From an uncultured bacterium (GTDB taxonomy: Bacteria > Planctomycetota > Phycisphaerae > Phycisphaerales > SM1A02): a stretch of DNA of 8,835 nucleotides. The translations under genes and the position numbers were made by a program. The stretch covers positions 1 to 8,835 of the forward strand of contig CAIXEV010000682.1 of the NCBI GenBank assembly GCA_903918555.1, read 5' to 3'. Shown here piece after piece: positions 1 through 7,471 of this stretch. A model generated the notes under the pieces. That model saw only the letters and a list, made by a program, of their open reading frames with translations, searched no databases and had not been told where the DNA came from. Each line of letters opens with the position of its first letter. Positions within the stretch are counted from its first letter, which is position 1.

Positions 1-630
<630 letters not shown>

Positions 631-661
631 GCGACGAGTGTAGCCAAGACCGCCGCGCGGC

Positions 662-2269
662 TCAGCGAGGGGAAAATCCGCCGTGCGCGATCAACCCCTC
701 GATCGCGCGGATATCGGGCGACAGCACGCGGTCCTTCGCGAGCTTGGGCACCACGCCGCGCACCGCCGCGTGCGCCTTCTCGACGCCCGCGCCCGACTTG
801 AGCGGCCGGTGCGCCTCGACCGCCTCGGCCATCACGAGCATCTCGATCGCGACCACGCTTCGTGCAAGCGCAACGCTGCGCGTCGCCTTGAGCGCGCTCG
901 TCGCGCCGAAACTGTTGTAGTCCTCGATCCCGGCGCTCGTCGGGATGTTGGTCACGCTCGCGGGCATGGCGTTGCCCGCGAGTTCGTTCACGCACGCCGC
1001 CGCCGCGTACTGCGCGATCATCAGGCCGCTCTCGAGGCCAGGATCCTTCGCGAGATACGGCTTGTGCGCGACGAACTGGTCGAAGCCCGACACCACCCAG
1101 AAGGTGCGGCGCTCGCTGATTCCCGCGACATGGCTGCACGCGACGGCGAGGAGGTCGAGGGCGATCGCAAGCGGCATGCCGTGGAAGTTGCCGCCAGAAA
1201 CGATGTCGCCGCGGATTGGGTCGCCCGCGCCCGCGCCCGCGCCCGCGGCGTCGCCTGCGAAGACGAGCGGATTGTCGGTCACCGCGCCCAGCTCGCGCTC
1301 GACCGCGCCTTCGACAAAGCGGAACGCATCGAGCGCGGCGCCGAGCACCTGCGGCATCGCGCGCAGCGAGTAGGGGTCCTGCACGCGCGGGTCGTTCTCC
1401 GCATGCGAACGCACGATCTCGCTGCCCGACAACAGTCCGCGCAGCCGCGTCGCGACCTCGATCTGCCCGGGCTGCCGGCGAATCTCATGGATTCGCGCGT
1501 CGAGGAACGCATCGGTCGCCTTCGCGGCGTCGATCGCCATCGCGGCGGCTGCGAGCGCGGCGTCGAACACGCAGCGGAAATCGTGGCAAAGCAGCGCGCC
1601 CGTCGCGCACATCAGGTGCGTGCCGTTGAGAAGCGCGAGGCCTTCCTTCTCCTCGAGATCGCACCCGCCGAACCCGAGGCTCTTGAGCACCCACGCCGAG
1701 GGCTCGACGCGCCCGCGGTGCCAGCACTCGCCCTCGCCGAGCACGACGAGCGCCGCATGCGCGAGCGGCGCGAGGTCGCCCGACGCGCCGACCGAACCGC
1801 GCGACGGGATCGCAGGGTCGACATGCTCGTTGAGCAGCGTGATGATCCGCTCGAGCGACTCGACGCGCACGCCCGACGCGCCGCGCGCGAGGCTCGCCGC
1901 GAGCGTGAGCATGAGCGCACGCGAGGTCTCGCGCGGCAGGTACTCGCCGACGCCGCAGGCGTGCGAGCGGATGATGTTCTTCTGAAGGTCGCGCGCGCGG
2001 TCGCGGTCGATGCGCACGCGCGAGAGGCTGCCGAAACCCGTGTTGAGCCCGTAGACGGCGCGGTCGCCCGCCAGTGCGGCGGTGACGACGGCGCGCGATG
2101 CCGCCACGCGTTCGCGCGCAGCGGGAGCGAGCTCCACCCGCACCGGGGCGTTGAGCGTCGTGCGCGCCACGCGCACGAGGTCGTCGATGGACAGCGGCGA
2201 GCCATCGAGGACGACTGGGGCGCTGGAGGCGGGAGTGGAGATCGGGTGATGCGGGGTCGGCGCGGCCAT
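662..2269 (-). CDS. hutH: Histidine ammonia-lyase (histidase)
   Basis: This cytoplasmic homotetramer of the MIO lyase family deaminates L-histidine to urocanate plus ammonia, the first step of histidine catabolism. The 535-residue protein is slightly longer than the usual ~510. The Ala-Ser-Gly triad that cyclises into the MIO electrophile is at 162-164 (GSVGASGDLAPLAH). Counterparts of the Pseudomonas histidase active-site residues are present: Tyr73 (YGLNTGFG), Ser102-His103 (RSHACGVG), Asn215 (NGTH), Gln297/Tyr300/Arg303 (QDPYSLR), Phe362 (GGNFHG) and Glu449. His103 and Glu449, with hutU next door, favour histidine over phenylalanine or tyrosine as substrate. Residues 341-349 form an Ala-Gly repeat insertion encoded by a hexanucleotide tandem. 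The open frame continues about 260 codons upstream, but that part is low-complexity and antisense to another gene, so the ATG at 2269 just before the conserved region was chosen. No clear Shine-Dalgarno site precedes it. Confidence 0.97.
   Translation of the reverse strand: MAAPTPHHPISTPASSAPVVLDGSPLSIDDLVRVARTTLNAPVRVELAPAARERVAASRAVVTAALAGDRAVYGLNTGFGSLSRVRIDRDRARDLQKNIIRSHACGVGEYLPRETSRALMLTLAASLARGASGVRVESLERIITLLNEHVDPAIPSRGSVGASGDLAPLAHAALVVLGEGECWHRGRVEPSAWVLKSLGFGGCDLEEKEGLALLNGTHLMCATGALLCHDFRCVFDAALAAAAMAIDAAKATDAFLDARIHEIRRQPGQIEVATRLRGLLSGSEIVRSHAENDPRVQDPYSLRAMPQVLGAALDAFRFVEGAVERELGAVTDNPLVFAGDAAGAGAGAGDPIRGDIVSGGNFHGMPLAIALDLLAVACSHVAGISERRTFWVVSGFDQFVAHKPYLAKDPGLESGLMIAQYAAAACVNELAGNAMPASVTNIPTSAGIEDYNSFGATSALKATRSVALARSVVAIEMLVMAEAVEAHRPLKSGAGVEKAHAAVRGVVPKLAKDRVLSPDIRAIEGLIAHGGFSPR
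1222..1245. repeat. Hexanucleotide microsatellite inside hutH, four copies of CGCCCG
   Basis: Four perfect tandem copies of CGCCCG lie inside hutH and encode, on the minus strand, the alternating Ala-Gly run at residues 341-349. Because the unit is 6 bp, gain or loss of a copy changes the protein by two residues and keeps the reading frame. It sits in the segment between the TDNPLVF and GGNFHG motifs, where histidases normally have a shorter connection. Confidence 0.85.
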
Positions 2270-2353
2270 CGAGGCGGGGAATATACGAGGAACGAGCGCA
2301 CGCTCGGAGCGGTTCTGCTTGCGGCGCGCGGCTCTTTCGCGCACACTGCGGTC
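2270..2353. promoter_or_regulatory. Divergent intergenic region between hutH and the membrane-protein gene
   Basis: These 84 bp must carry the promoter of the hut genes and probably also that of the plus-strand run. On the minus strand a TATATT hexamer (2285-2280), the only all-A/T hexamer nearby, sits 10 nt before the hutH ATG and could be a -10 box giving a very short leader; no good -35 box is visible. On the plus strand TTGCGG (2319-2324), a 17-bp spacer and CACACT (2342-2347) form a weak sigma70-like pair ending 6 nt before the membrane-protein ATG. A perfect inverted repeat CGAGCG-CA-CGCTCG (2293-2306) lies between the two and is a candidate operator. Promoter positions are inferred from pattern only. 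Confidence 0.4.
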
Positions 2354-3169
2354 ATGGATCCCTCCACCCGACGCGTCATCGTGCTGTGCCTCGCCATCGC
2401 CCTCGCGGCGGTGGTGTTCGCGGCGGTCGAGCCGGCTCTGGAAAGCGTCCGCGGCATTCCCGGCCCGACGATCGCCGACAGCAGCCGGCCGTTCCTCGCG
2501 ATTTTCGCGACGCTCGCGGCCTTCGCGGCCACGACGGCGCTGGCCGCGTTCATCGCGCGCAAGGTCAACTCGGTGGTCGCGCTCTTCGTCCTCGGTTGCG
2601 GCATCGGCATGCTGTCGATGCGCACGGGCGCCGTGCGCGACCTCGTCTTCGGCGAATCGAGCCTCAAGCTCGCGGCGGTCGAGTGCCTCGTGTGGACCGC
2701 GCTCCTCGCGGCCGCATGCCATCTGATCTTCCGCTTCGGCGGACGCCTGCCCGACATTCCCGAGACGCACGAGGACGACATCGACTCGCCCGTCGGACGC
2801 AGCGCGCGGCTCTCGTGGCTCGCGGGCGTCGCGGGCGTGGTGGCCGCGTGGTTCGCCGCGGTGACGCTGACCAAGGGGCAGGCGGTCGGCGCCGCGGTGC
2901 TCGGCGGATTCGTCACGGGCGCCCTTGGCCGCATCCTCGCGCCGCGCACGACGCCGGTCTATCTCGCGGTCGCACCGATGGCGGTCTTCGCGGTCGTCTA
3001 CGCCTTCATGGCGTTCACGGTGCAGGGCGATCTCGCCACCGATCTCGTGCAAGGCGGATTCCCGCGGCTTCTGCGCATCATGCCGCTCGACATGGCTGCG
3101 GGCGCGCTCGCGGGCACCTCGCTCGGATTCGGCTTCATGCGCAGCTTCGCCGAGCCGAAGACAGCCTGA
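2354..3169 (+). CDS. Predicted multi-pass inner-membrane protein of unknown function
   Basis: I do not recognise the family. The 271-residue product is strongly hydrophobic, with about seven or eight likely membrane segments near residues 7-25, 46-68, 72-90, 105-126, 153-171, 176-194, 202-222 and 246-262. A polar acidic loop (about 131-150, with ETHEDDIDS) divides it into two halves of four and three to four segments. Basic clusters occur at the N-terminus (STRR) and between segments (IARK, RFGGR). No catalytic motif, Walker box or transporter signature stands out. The ATG at 2354 was chosen because it immediately precedes the first hydrophobic segment; the frame stays open far upstream only as antisense to hutH. 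It is divergent from hutH and 57 nt upstream of the kinase gene, so it may lead the plus-strand run. No Shine-Dalgarno site is visible. Treat it as a hypothetical integral membrane protein. Confidence 0.8.
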   Translation: MDPSTRRVIVLCLAIALAAVVFAAVEPALESVRGIPGPTIADSSRPFLAIFATLAAFAATTALAAFIARKVNSVVALFVLGCGIGMLSMRTGAVRDLVFGESSLKLAAVECLVWTALLAAACHLIFRFGGRLPDIPETHEDDIDSPVGRSARLSWLAGVAGVVAAWFAAVTLTKGQAVGAAVLGGFVTGALGRILAPRTTPVYLAVAPMAVFAVVYAFMAFTVQGDLATDLVQGGFPRLLRIMPLDMAAGALAGTSLGFGFMRSFAEPKTA

Positions 3170-3199
3170 TCGCGGTCAATCGCACGAGCCGCTACGCTG

Positions 3200-3217
3200 C
3201 GCAGCCTTCACGCTGCG
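3200..3217 (+). other. Short inverted and direct repeat in the leader of the kinase gene
   Basis: In the 57-bp gap before the kinase gene, CGCAGC (3200-3205) can pair with GCTGCG (3212-3217) over a 6-nt loop. The same right arm is part of a direct repeat, ACGCTGCG at 3194-3201 and 3210-3217. It ends 9 nt before the ATG, where a ribosome would bind. In GC-rich DNA such pairings are common, so a role is not established. Confidence 0.25.
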
Positions 3218-3226
3218 AACCTTCTC

Positions 3227-4162
3227 ATGTCTACCGCCACCACCAAGCCGCTTTCGCTTCTCGTCACCGGAACCATCGGCATCGACACCGTCGAGACGCC
3301 CACCGCGCGCGCCGAGCGCGTGCTTGGCGGAAGCGCCGCGTACTTCGCGGCCGCGGCGAGCCGGCTCGCGCCCGTGCGGCTCGTCGGCGTGGTCGGTGAC
3401 GACCTGCCCGCGCATCACCGCACGATCCTCGAGGGCCTGAAGGGCGTCGACCTCGGCGGCCTCGAGACGCGCAACGGCGGCAAGACCTTCGCGTGGGGCG
3501 GCAAGTACCTGCTCAACCTCAACGAACGCGAGACGCTCTTCACCGAGCTCGGCGTCGTCGCCGACGCGCCGCCGCAGGTGCCCGCGTCGTTCGCCGACAG
3601 CGAACTCGTCTTCCTCGGCAACACCCACCCCGCGGTCCAGGCGGGGCTCCTCGAGCAGGTGAGCGGGCGCAAGCTCGTCGTCGCCGACACGATGGACCTC
3701 TGGATCAACATCGCGCACGACGACCTCGTGCATCTCCTCTCGAAGGTCGACGGCATCGTGCTCAACGATTCCGAGGCCGCGCAGCTGACGGGCGTCCGCA
3801 ACGCGATCACCGCGGGGCGCCGCATCCTCGGCTACGGCCCGCAGTTCGCGGTGGTGAAGAAGGGCGAGCACGGCGCGGTGCTCGTCCACCGCGACGGCGT
3901 CGCGGTCGTGCCTGCTTTCCCGGCCGAGGAAGACATGGTGGTCGATCCGACCGGCGCCGGCGACACCTTCGCCGGCGGCTTCATGGCGCACCTCGCGCGC
4001 ACGGGCCGCACCGACTTCGAGACCCTGCAGACCGCGCTCTCGTGGGGCACGGTGATGGCGAGCTTCACGATCGGCGCCTTCAGCCTCGACGGCGTGGCGC
4101 GTGCCTCGGCCGACCAGCTTGCCGAGCGCTACAGCCGCTTCGCGCGCCACGCGCGGGTTTGA
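3227..4162 (+). CDS. PfkB-family carbohydrate or nucleoside kinase (ribokinase superfamily), substrate unknown
   Basis: A cytoplasmic ATP-dependent kinase that would phosphorylate a hydroxymethyl group of a sugar or nucleoside. The 311-residue length is normal for the family. It shows the N-terminal substrate-lid strand with GGSAAYFAAAASRL (34-47) matching PfkB signature 1, the internal NDSEAAQLTG (180-189) with the N-x-x-E metal/phosphate motif, VVKKGEHGAVL (209-219), and the C-terminal signature VVDPTGAGDTFAGGF (238-252), with Asp246 as catalytic base and the GAGD anion hole. Residues 156-168 (MDLWINIAHDDLV) resemble an uncharacterised ribokinase subgroup rather than classical RbsK, so the substrate cannot be named. 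It lies 57 nt after the membrane-protein gene and only 17 nt before the peptidase gene on the same strand, suggesting co-transcription. There is no Shine-Dalgarno site before the ATG at 3227; the next in-frame start would remove the first strand. Confidence 0.93.
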   Translation: MSTATTKPLSLLVTGTIGIDTVETPTARAERVLGGSAAYFAAAASRLAPVRLVGVVGDDLPAHHRTILEGLKGVDLGGLETRNGGKTFAWGGKYLLNLNERETLFTELGVVADAPPQVPASFADSELVFLGNTHPAVQAGLLEQVSGRKLVVADTMDLWINIAHDDLVHLLSKVDGIVLNDSEAAQLTGVRNAITAGRRILGYGPQFAVVKKGEHGAVLVHRDGVAVVPAFPAEEDMVVDPTGAGDTFAGGFMAHLARTGRTDFETLQTALSWGTVMASFTIGAFSLDGVARASADQLAERYSRFARHARV

Positions 4163-4167
4163 ACGGC

Positions 4168-4173
4168 TAATCT
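4168..4173 (+). promoter_or_regulatory. TAATCT hexamer 6 nt before the peptidase start; possible -10 box of a leaderless transcript
   Basis: TAATCT lies between the kinase stop codon and the peptidase ATG at 4180, and fits the TANNNT pattern of a -10 element. Transcription from it would begin at or next to the start codon. No convincing -35 box lies 17 bp upstream (the bases there are CGCCAC), and a chance match cannot be excluded. Confidence 0.25.
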
Positions 4174-4179
4174 GTCGGG

Positions 4180-6375
4180 ATGCCACGAATCGATTCTTCG
4201 GTGCGCTTCGCCGCCGCGGCCACGCTGTCGCTTGCGGGGTTCGCGGGACTCGTCTCCGCGCAGACCTACACGCCGCTCAAGGACATCCCCGGCTCGAACC
4301 TCATGCGCCGCATGCAGAGCGCGATGACGGGCGTCGGCCAGGGCGGCGACATCGGCAGCGCGAGCTGGGACATCGAAGGCAACCGCCTGTGGATCGACGG
4401 ACTCGAAGGCAAGGCCGGCTGGCACACGCTCGACCTCGCGACCGGCGCCGTCGCGCCCGCAGAAGGCGAGCCGCCCGCGGCCGCCGCGGCGTCACGCACG
4501 CAGCGCGGCGATGGCGAGCGGCGCCCCGCGCGCGGCCGGCAGTTCACCACCGCCGAGAGCCCCGACGGCGCGTGGACCGCGGTCAGCGAGAACGGCAACC
4601 TCTACCTCGCGCCGCGCGAAGGCGAGCGCTTCGCCGTCACCACCGACGGCACGAGCGACATCAAGTACGGCCAGGCGTCGTGGGTCTACGGCGAGGAACT
4701 CGACCAGACCACCGCGATGTGGTGGAGCCCCGACTCGAAGTACCTCGCGTTCTACCGCTTCGACGAGTCGAAGGTGAAGGACTTCTACATCCTCGCCGGC
4801 TGGACCGAGACGAACACCCGCGTGATGAGCGAGGCGTACCCGAAGCCGGGCGCCGCGAATCCGACCGCGACGCTCCTCGTCTACGACCTCGAGACGAAGG
4901 CGACCGTCGAGGTCGACGGCTTCAGCGCGACCTCGGGCGCGACGCCGGACGCCGAGTACTACCTCTACAACATCCTCTGGACGCCCGATGGATCGGAGCT
5001 TCTCTACTCGCGCACGCCGCGGCGGCAGGATGTGCTCGATGTCCTCGCGGCGAACCCGAAGACGGGCGCGTCGCGCGTGGTCGTCACCGAGCGGCAGGAC
5101 ACCTGGCAGGAGAACCGCCCGCTCATGCGCTTCCTGAAGGACGGCAGGCGCTTCCTGTGGGAAACCGAGAAGACGGGCTTCAAGCACTACGAACTGCGTT
5201 CGCTCGACGGCTCGCTTCTCTCGACCGTGACGAACGGCGAGTGGCCCGTCGAGTCGATCGTGCTCGTCGACGAGGACGCGGGCGAACTCTGGTTCACCGC
5301 GTGGAGCGGGAAGGTCGCCGTGCAGCGGCAGCTGCATGTCGCCAGGCTCGACGGCAGCGAGTGCGTGCGCGTGACGGGCGAGGACTTCAACCACTCGAAC
5401 CACCGCATCTCGCCGCGCGGCGACTTCGTGATCGCAACCGCCGAGACGACCGCGGTGCCGCAGCACACCGTGGTCTACGCCCGCAACGGCACGCGCGTCG
5501 CCACGCTCGCCGAGGGTTCGACCAAGGGCTTCGCCACCCACGGCCTCACGCCGAGCGAGCTCTTCACCTGCAAGGCCGCCGACGGCGAGACCGACCTCTA
5601 CGGCCGCATCGCGTATCCGCCCGCGTTCGACCCGACGAAGAAGTACCCCGTCGTCGTCGACACCTACGGCGGCCCGTCGATCCGCCTCGTCACCGACCGC
5701 TTCGACGCGGGCGACCAGCGCACGGCGCTCGGCTTCATCCTCGTCACGGTCGACAACCGCGGCACGCCGGGGCGCGGCAAGAAGTTCGAGTCGGGCGCGT
5801 ATCTCAAGCTCGGCCAGGTCGATGTCGACGACCAGGCCGCCGCGGTCACGCATCTCGCGGCCACGCGGCCGTTCGTCGACGGCACGCGCGTCGGCATCAC
5901 GGGCCACAGCTACGGCGGCTTCATGGCCGCGATCGGCGTGATCCGCCGCGGCGATGTCTTCCACGCGGGCGTGGCGGGCGCGCCGCCGACCGACTGGCGG
6001 CAGTACGACACGATCTACACCGAGCGCTACATGCGCACGCCGCAGGAGAACCCCGAGGGCTACGACGCGGGCAGCTGCGTGAAGAACGCGGGCAAGCTGA
6101 CGGGCAAGCTTCTCCTGCTCCACGGCATGATGGATGACAATGTCCACCCGAACAACACCTTCCAGCTCGCGAACGCGCTGCAGTCCGTGAACCGCCCGTT
6201 CTCGATGATGCTCTTCCCGAACTCCGACCACGGCATCTGGAGCCCCGCGGTCGAGAGCGTGAAGTGGTCGTTCTTCGTGGAGGCGCTGTCGCCCGAGACG
6301 CCGAGCTGGGGCAAGAAGGCGAAGTCCGATGGCGAGGGCGCCGAGGCGGCGCGCACGGAGGAGTCCGCGTCATGA
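4180..6375 (+). CDS. Secreted dipeptidyl-peptidase-IV-like serine peptidase (family S9)
   Basis: DPP-IV enzymes remove N-terminal dipeptides, typically ending in Pro or Ala. The 731-residue protein starts with a Sec signal peptide (hydrophobic 10-26, probable cleavage after VSA at 25-27), so it should act outside the cytoplasm. After an Ala/Pro/Arg-rich linker (about 91-120), a beta-propeller domain (about 125-480) carries the Glu-Glu pair that anchors the substrate amino terminus (YGEELDQ, Glu172-Glu173) and family motifs ENRPLMRFLKDG and WETEKTGFKHYEL. The alpha/beta-hydrolase domain (about 485-705) shows Tyr496 (TYGGPS, oxyanion), nucleophile Ser577 (GHSYGGF), Asp652 (MDDNVH) and His684 (DHGI). 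The nucleophile elbow reads GHSYGG where DPP-IV usually has GWSYGG. A polar, charged tail follows residue 703. It starts 17 nt after the kinase gene and overlaps murQ by 4 nt. No Shine-Dalgarno site is clear. Assignment to the DPP-IV branch is strong; exact substrate preference is inferred. Confidence 0.94.
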   Translation: MPRIDSSVRFAAAATLSLAGFAGLVSAQTYTPLKDIPGSNLMRRMQSAMTGVGQGGDIGSASWDIEGNRLWIDGLEGKAGWHTLDLATGAVAPAEGEPPAAAAASRTQRGDGERRPARGRQFTTAESPDGAWTAVSENGNLYLAPREGERFAVTTDGTSDIKYGQASWVYGEELDQTTAMWWSPDSKYLAFYRFDESKVKDFYILAGWTETNTRVMSEAYPKPGAANPTATLLVYDLETKATVEVDGFSATSGATPDAEYYLYNILWTPDGSELLYSRTPRRQDVLDVLAANPKTGASRVVVTERQDTWQENRPLMRFLKDGRRFLWETEKTGFKHYELRSLDGSLLSTVTNGEWPVESIVLVDEDAGELWFTAWSGKVAVQRQLHVARLDGSECVRVTGEDFNHSNHRISPRGDFVIATAETTAVPQHTVVYARNGTRVATLAEGSTKGFATHGLTPSELFTCKAADGETDLYGRIAYPPAFDPTKKYPVVVDTYGGPSIRLVTDRFDAGDQRTALGFILVTVDNRGTPGRGKKFESGAYLKLGQVDVDDQAAAVTHLAATRPFVDGTRVGITGHSYGGFMAAIGVIRRGDVFHAGVAGAPPTDWRQYDTIYTERYMRTPQENPEGYDAGSCVKNAGKLTGKLLLLHGMMDDNVHPNNTFQLANALQSVNRPFSMMLFPNSDHGIWSPAVESVKWSFFVEALSPETPSWGKKAKSDGEGAEAARTEESAS
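6357..6363 (+). promoter_or_regulatory. Strong ribosome binding site of murQ within the end of the peptidase gene
   Basis: GGAGGAG ends 8 nt before the murQ ATG at 6372, a near-ideal Shine-Dalgarno site. It fixes the murQ start and excludes the in-frame upstream start at 6264. It stands out because most other starts in the window lack such a site, which fits murQ being an internal cistron translated from a shared message. Confidence 0.85.
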
Positions 6376-7274
6376 AGCTTCCGCCCGATCGATCGCATGT
6401 CGCCACCGAGCAGCGCCACGAGGAGTCGGCGGCGCTCGATGAACTCGGCACGGCCGAACTCGTGACGCTGCTTGCGCGCGACCAGCGCCGCGCCGTCGCG
6501 GCGGTCGAACAGGCCTCGGACGCGATCGCGCGTTTCGCCGACGCGGTGGCGTCGTCGCTCGCGCGCGGCGGGCGGCTCGTCTACGCGGGCGCCGGCACGA
6601 GCGGGCGGCTTGGCGTTCTCGACGCGAGCGAGTGCCCGCCGACATTCCGCAGCGATCCCGCGCAGGTGGTCGGCATCATCGCGGGTGGCGACGGCGCGCT
6701 CCGGAAGTCGAGCGAAGGCCGCGAGGACGAAGAAGACGGCATCGCCGACGAGTTCGACCGCCTCGCGCTCGACGCGCGCGACTCGTTCCTCGGGATCGCC
6801 GCCGGCGGCACGACGCCGTACGCGCTCGGCGCGCTCAGGCTCGCGAAGTCGCGCGGCGCCGTGACCGGCTTCCTCACCTGCGCGCCGCACGCGGAGCCCG
6901 CGTTCTGCGACCACCGCATTGTGCTCGCGACGGGCGCCGAGATCCTGACGGGCTCGACGCGATTGAAGGCCGGCACCGCCACCAAGATCGCGCTCAACGC
7001 GATCACGACCGCCGCGTTCGTGCGGCTCGGCAAGACCTACGGAAACCTGATGGTCGATCTTGCGGCGACAAACGACAAGCTCGTCGACCGCGCGCTGCGG
7101 ATCTACCGCGAGTTCTTCCCGCACGACACGCGCGAGCAGGCTTTCGCCCAGCTCGAGGCGGCGGGTGGCTTGCTCAAGATCGCGCTCGTGATGCGCGCCC
7201 GCAGCGAGACCCGCGCCGAAGCCGAACGCACGCTCGCCACGCACGGCGGGTCGCTCCGCCGCGCGATCGGGTGA
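6372..7274 (+). CDS. murQ: N-acetylmuramic acid 6-phosphate etherase
   Basis: MurQ cleaves the D-lactyl ether of MurNAc-6-phosphate to GlcNAc-6-phosphate and D-lactate in the cytoplasm, a key step of peptidoglycan recycling. The 300-residue length matches E. coli MurQ (298). It has one SIS sugar-isomerase domain followed by a helical C-terminal region. Diagnostic motifs are TEQRHEES near the N-terminus, YAGAGTSGRLGVLDASECPPTF (71-92) with Glu87 corresponding to catalytic Glu83, SSEGREDEED (113-122) with Glu115 probably matching Glu114, the phosphate-binding GIAAGGTTPY (141-150), GSTRLKAGTATKIALN (194-209) and GNLMVDLAATNDKL (224-237). The ATG overlaps the peptidase stop in an ATGA junction, implying translational coupling. 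It is the last gene of the plus-strand run and converges on the HU gene across a repeat-bearing gap. No MurNAc kinase of the AnmK or PTS type is in the window. Confidence 0.97.
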   Translation: MKLPPDRSHVATEQRHEESAALDELGTAELVTLLARDQRRAVAAVEQASDAIARFADAVASSLARGGRLVYAGAGTSGRLGVLDASECPPTFRSDPAQVVGIIAGGDGALRKSSEGREDEEDGIADEFDRLALDARDSFLGIAAGGTTPYALGALRLAKSRGAVTGFLTCAPHAEPAFCDHRIVLATGAEILTGSTRLKAGTATKIALNAITTAAFVRLGKTYGNLMVDLAATNDKLVDRALRIYREFFPHDTREQAFAQLEAAGGLLKIALVMRARSETRAEAERTLATHGGSLRRAIG

Positions 7275-7344
7275 GCGCGCACTCGAGCGCAACGCGCGAG
7301 CACAAACCGCCCGAGTCGCACGCGCCACGCTCGGGCTTCGCCCT
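7275..7344. other. Non-coding stretch just after murQ with a potential stem-loop
   Basis: Only short structure is visible. GCCCGAG (7309-7315) can pair with CTCGGGC (7330-7336) over a 14-nt loop, and an overlapping small hairpin GGGC-TTC-GCCC spans 7333-7343. Neither is followed by a T-run, so a classical intrinsic terminator for murQ is not supported, although a stem here could still stabilise the transcript end. Confidence 0.35.
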
Positions 7345-7353
7345 CGAAAACGA

Positions 7354-7383
7354 ACACGCGCCGCGATGACTCGCGGCGCGTGT
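7354..7383. repeat. Hairpin of repeat copy 1: perfect 13-bp stem, 4-nt loop
   Basis: The left arm ACACGCGCCGCGA (7354-7366) is the exact reverse complement of the right arm at 7371-7383, with loop TGAC. Such a long perfect stem should form in RNA from either strand or extrude from supercoiled DNA. No T-tract follows on either strand. Confidence 0.85.
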
Positions 7384-7443
7384 GTGTTGTGCGTTGTTCA
7401 CGCCAGAGGGAGCCGCCGCAGCGGCGACCGTTCCGAAAACGAA

Positions 7444-7471
7444 CACACGCCGCGATTGCTCGCGGCGCGTG
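7444..7471. repeat. Hairpin of repeat copy 2: 12-bp stem with one mismatch, 4-nt loop
   Basis: The left arm CACACGCCGCGA (7444-7455) pairs with the right arm at 7460-7471 across loop TTGC, with a single A-C mismatch where copy 1 has a G-C pair. The outer bases differ from copy 1, but the loop length and most of the stem are kept. Confidence 0.8.

Noticed and set aside
2276..2285. HutC-type operator (TGTATATACA) at the hutH start
   Set aside because: Only GTATAT of the core is present and the dyad is incomplete, so it is better explained as a possible -10 box.
2270..3052. N-terminal extension of hutH of about 260 residues
   Set aside because: It is highly charged low-complexity sequence antisense to the membrane-protein gene and precedes an otherwise full-length histidase.
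683..3169. A long plus-strand open frame of 828 codons antisense to hutH and continuous with the membrane-protein gene
   Set aside because: The hutH-antisense part is Arg/Ala/Glu-rich shadow sequence, while hutH shows full family motifs. GC-rich DNA lacks stop codons, so the continuity is accidental; the real gene starts at 2354.
4492..6231. Minus-strand open frame of 579 codons antisense to the S9 peptidase, and a plus-strand shadow frame at 4101-6137
   Set aside because: Both have shadow composition (Arg, Ala, Val, Asp-rich) and lack domains, whereas the peptidase frame carries a signal peptide and complete catalytic triad.
6264..6371. Upstream in-frame start for murQ adding 36 residues
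   Set aside because: The added residues are Gly/Arg-rich shadow of the peptidase gene, and the strong GGAGGAG site points to the ATG at 6372, which gives the normal family length.
7309..7343. Intrinsic terminator after murQ
   Set aside because: Stems exist but no T-run follows on the plus strand, so a Rho-independent terminator cannot be claimed.
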